Assembly (NCBI GenBank): GCA_964632355.1
Contig: CAZWBW010000054.1
Coordinates: 1 to 18,979 of the forward strand
From: JALOAP01 sp964632355
GTDB taxonomy: Bacteria; Chloroflexota; Dehalococcoidia; Tepidiformales; Tepidiformaceae
Direction: 5' to 3'
Length of the DNA: 18,979 nt
Shown here: in pieces, positions 17,756-18,979 of the stretch
How positions within the stretch are numbered: the first letter of the stretch is position 1
How the letters are laid out: each line of letters opens with the position of its first letter
Notes under the pieces: generated by a model
What the model was told of the DNA's origin: nothing
Database searches by the model: none
The model's input: only the letters and a program-made list of their open reading frames with translations
Made by a program: the position numbers and the translations under genes

Positions 17756-18979
17756 ATGGCCGTTCGGGCAACCCCGCAGCCCCAGGCGCGAGTAACTCAA
17801 CTCCACCCGGTCCGGCTCGATGTTTCATCACCCGGTCGCATCCGCGAGCGGCTTTGGAACATGCTGCCGCTCACCCTCTCGGTGACCCTGGTTTCCACCA
17901 TCTTCTGGGGTCCGTTCTGGGCGCCCGCGGTATTCGCCGTGGGTATGTTGTTCTTCTTCGCCTACTGGTTCATCCGCTCCTACTCCGTGGCGATCGCCTG
18001 CCTTATCGGGCTCGTGCGAATCCGCCGCTGGAAGCGGATCAACTGGCAGGCCAAATACTGCGAGTGGCTCCCGGGCAACCCCGATGCCCCCGCATGGGAC
18101 TGGCCCCGCCACCTCGTCATCATCCCGAACTACAAGGAGTCCGAAGAGGGCCTCGCCCGCACGATTGAGTCGCTCGCAGCGCAAGGCAACGCCGACCAGC
18201 TCGTCGTTGTGCTCGCCATGGAGGCACGCGAACCCGGCGCCCGCGCCAAGGCCACGCGGCTTCTGCTTCGCTACCGCAGCCACTTCGCCGACATGTTCGC
18301 GACCTACCACCCGGCGAACATCCCCGGCGAGACCGCGGGCAAGGGTTCGAACGAGGCATGGGCGGCCCGCGAGGCCTACACGCGCCTCATCGAAAACGGC
18401 GGCGACGACCTCCTCCGTTACACCGTCACGAGCTGTGACGCCGACGCGGTGTTCCACCCGCGGCACTTCGAGGCGCTCAACTACCTCTTCCTCACCCACC
18501 CCGACCGCTACCGCGCCTTCTGGCAGCCCACCATCTTCAACTCGAACAACATCTGGGATATCCCGGCGCCCCTTCGCCTGCCCGATGGCCTCTCCGGGAT
18601 CAACCGGCTCGCGAACCTCTGCCTCATCGGCAGCGTTCGCTTCCCGACGTCGTGCTACTCCCTGAGCTGTGAGATGCTGCACAGCGTCGACTACTGGGAC
18701 GAAGAGGTCATCCCCGAGGACTGGCACCTCTACCTCAAGTGCTCCTTCATGCTGGGCGACCGCGTCCACGTGAAGCCCATCTTCCTGCCCCTCGGCAACG
18801 ACTGCGTCCTTACCGACGGCTACTGGAAGACCATCCGCGCTCACTACGCGCAGAGCGTTCGCCATGCGTGGGGCGCGAGCGACATCCCCTACGCCTGGCG
18901 TGCGACGCTGAACCGCCGCTCGCCCCTGAGCCTGAAGCGCCGGCTGGTCCTTTCCGGCGCGGTGACCAAGGTACACGCG
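17756..18979 (+). CDS. Membrane-anchored family 2-type glycosyltransferase, 3' end outside window
   Basis: An open frame of 408 codons with no stop before the window end, so only the N-terminal part is visible. Two hydrophobic segments (about 38-55 and 57-87) are followed by a cytosolic GT-A-type domain. This has the first strand HLVIIPNYKESEEGLARTIESL (119-140), LVVVLAM (149-155), the D-x-D metal/nucleotide-sugar site in SCDADAVFHP (226-235), and the probable catalytic E-D in IPEDWHLYLKC (319-329). Then come HAWGASDIPYA (370-380) and a basic juxtamembrane stretch, suggesting more membrane helices downstream, as in cellulose- or hyaluronan-synthase-like enzymes. The product is probably an extracellular or wall polysaccharide or glycolipid; the sugar is unknown. 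ATG 17756 was chosen as the first in-frame start after the c-di-AMP riboswitch; its ribosome-binding site AAGAGG lies inside the switch hairpin. Expression should therefore respond to c-di-AMP. Confidence 0.88.
   Translation, partial: MAVRATPQPQARVTQLHPVRLDVSSPGRIRERLWNMLPLTLSVTLVSTIFWGPFWAPAVFAVGMLFFFAYWFIRSYSVAIACLIGLVRIRRWKRINWQAKYCEWLPGNPDAPAWDWPRHLVIIPNYKESEEGLARTIESLAAQGNADQLVVVLAMEAREPGARAKATRLLLRYRSHFADMFATYHPANIPGETAGKGSNEAWAAREAYTRLIENGGDDLLRYTVTSCDADAVFHPRHFEALNYLFLTHPDRYRAFWQPTIFNSNNIWDIPAPLRLPDGLSGINRLANLCLIGSVRFPTSCYSLSCEMLHSVDYWDEEVIPEDWHLYLKCSFMLGDRVHVKPIFLPLGNDCVLTDGYWKTIRAHYAQSVRHAWGASDIPYAWRATLNRRSPLSLKRRLVLSGAVTKVHA

Noticed and set aside
17418..17795. Plus-strand open frame of 125 codons across the riboswitch
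   Set aside because: It runs through the aptamer and its closing stem; composition is not protein-like and the RNA explanation accounts for the conserved blocks.
17828..18976. Long minus-strand open frame (382 codons)
   Set aside because: It is antisense to the glycosyltransferase frame, which carries clear D-x-D and E-D motifs and has a riboswitch in front. The minus frame has Gly/Arg/Val-rich composition typical of GC-rich antisense frames.

Overview
The window is 19 kb of gene-dense, high-GC bacterial DNA with strong G/C bias at third codon positions, frequent GTG/TTG starts and no RNA genes, insertion sequences or CRISPR array. The gene mix is: a Crp/Fnr regulator, OmpR-type regulators with degenerate receivers, a HAPMO-type Baeyer-Villiger monooxygenase, a pyridoxamine-phosphate-oxidase-fold protein of the type often F420-dependent, a phosphotriesterase-related hydrolase, and a c-di-AMP (ydaO-type) riboswitch. 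This would fit a free-living Chloroflexota (Dehalococcoidia/Tepidiforma-like) or an actinobacterium. No marker gene settles it, so the taxonomy is inference.

Layout. 2-573 (+): 3' part of an OmpR-type regulator broken by a one-base frameshift. 521-1285 (-): a second OmpR-type regulator, tail-to-tail and overlapping the first, with a receiver that lacks the usual phosphorylation residues. 1485-2249 (-): Crp/Fnr regulator, divergent from 2466-4595 (+), an ABC exporter with an unusual C-terminal tail. 26 bp after it comes 4622-6019 (+), a secreted protein with a Pro/Ser/Thr-rich stalk and four cysteine-containing repeats. Three hairpins follow (6022-6127), then a small secreted beta-rich protein (6205-6687), an 82-residue orphan (6780-7028) and an MFS exporter (7110-8435).

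The middle is metabolic. A 640-residue type I Baeyer-Villiger monooxygenase (8577-10499) is closed by a clean terminator hairpin and followed by a trans-aconitate-methyltransferase-like gene (10578-11354). Facing these is a minus-strand set transcribed in the order phosphotriesterase-related protein (13761-12820), PPOX-fold protein (12737-12258), enoyl-CoA hydratase/isomerase (12182-11391). Together they suggest oxidation of a ketone to an ester or lactone, hydrolysis, and beta-oxidation-type processing; the substrate is unknown.

The right end holds a GT-C-like multi-spanning membrane protein (13907-15637), moaA (16641-15634) whose stop overlaps that gene's stop, and a dienelactone-hydrolase-like alpha/beta hydrolase (17443-16706). 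At the extreme right, a well-formed c-di-AMP riboswitch aptamer (17583-17722) and an expression-platform hairpin precede a large membrane-anchored family-2-type glycosyltransferase that runs off the window (17756 to beyond 18979). This riboswitch plus glycosyltransferase unit is the most striking regulatory feature here: it ties c-di-AMP, a signal of envelope and osmotic state, to a polysaccharide synthase-like enzyme.
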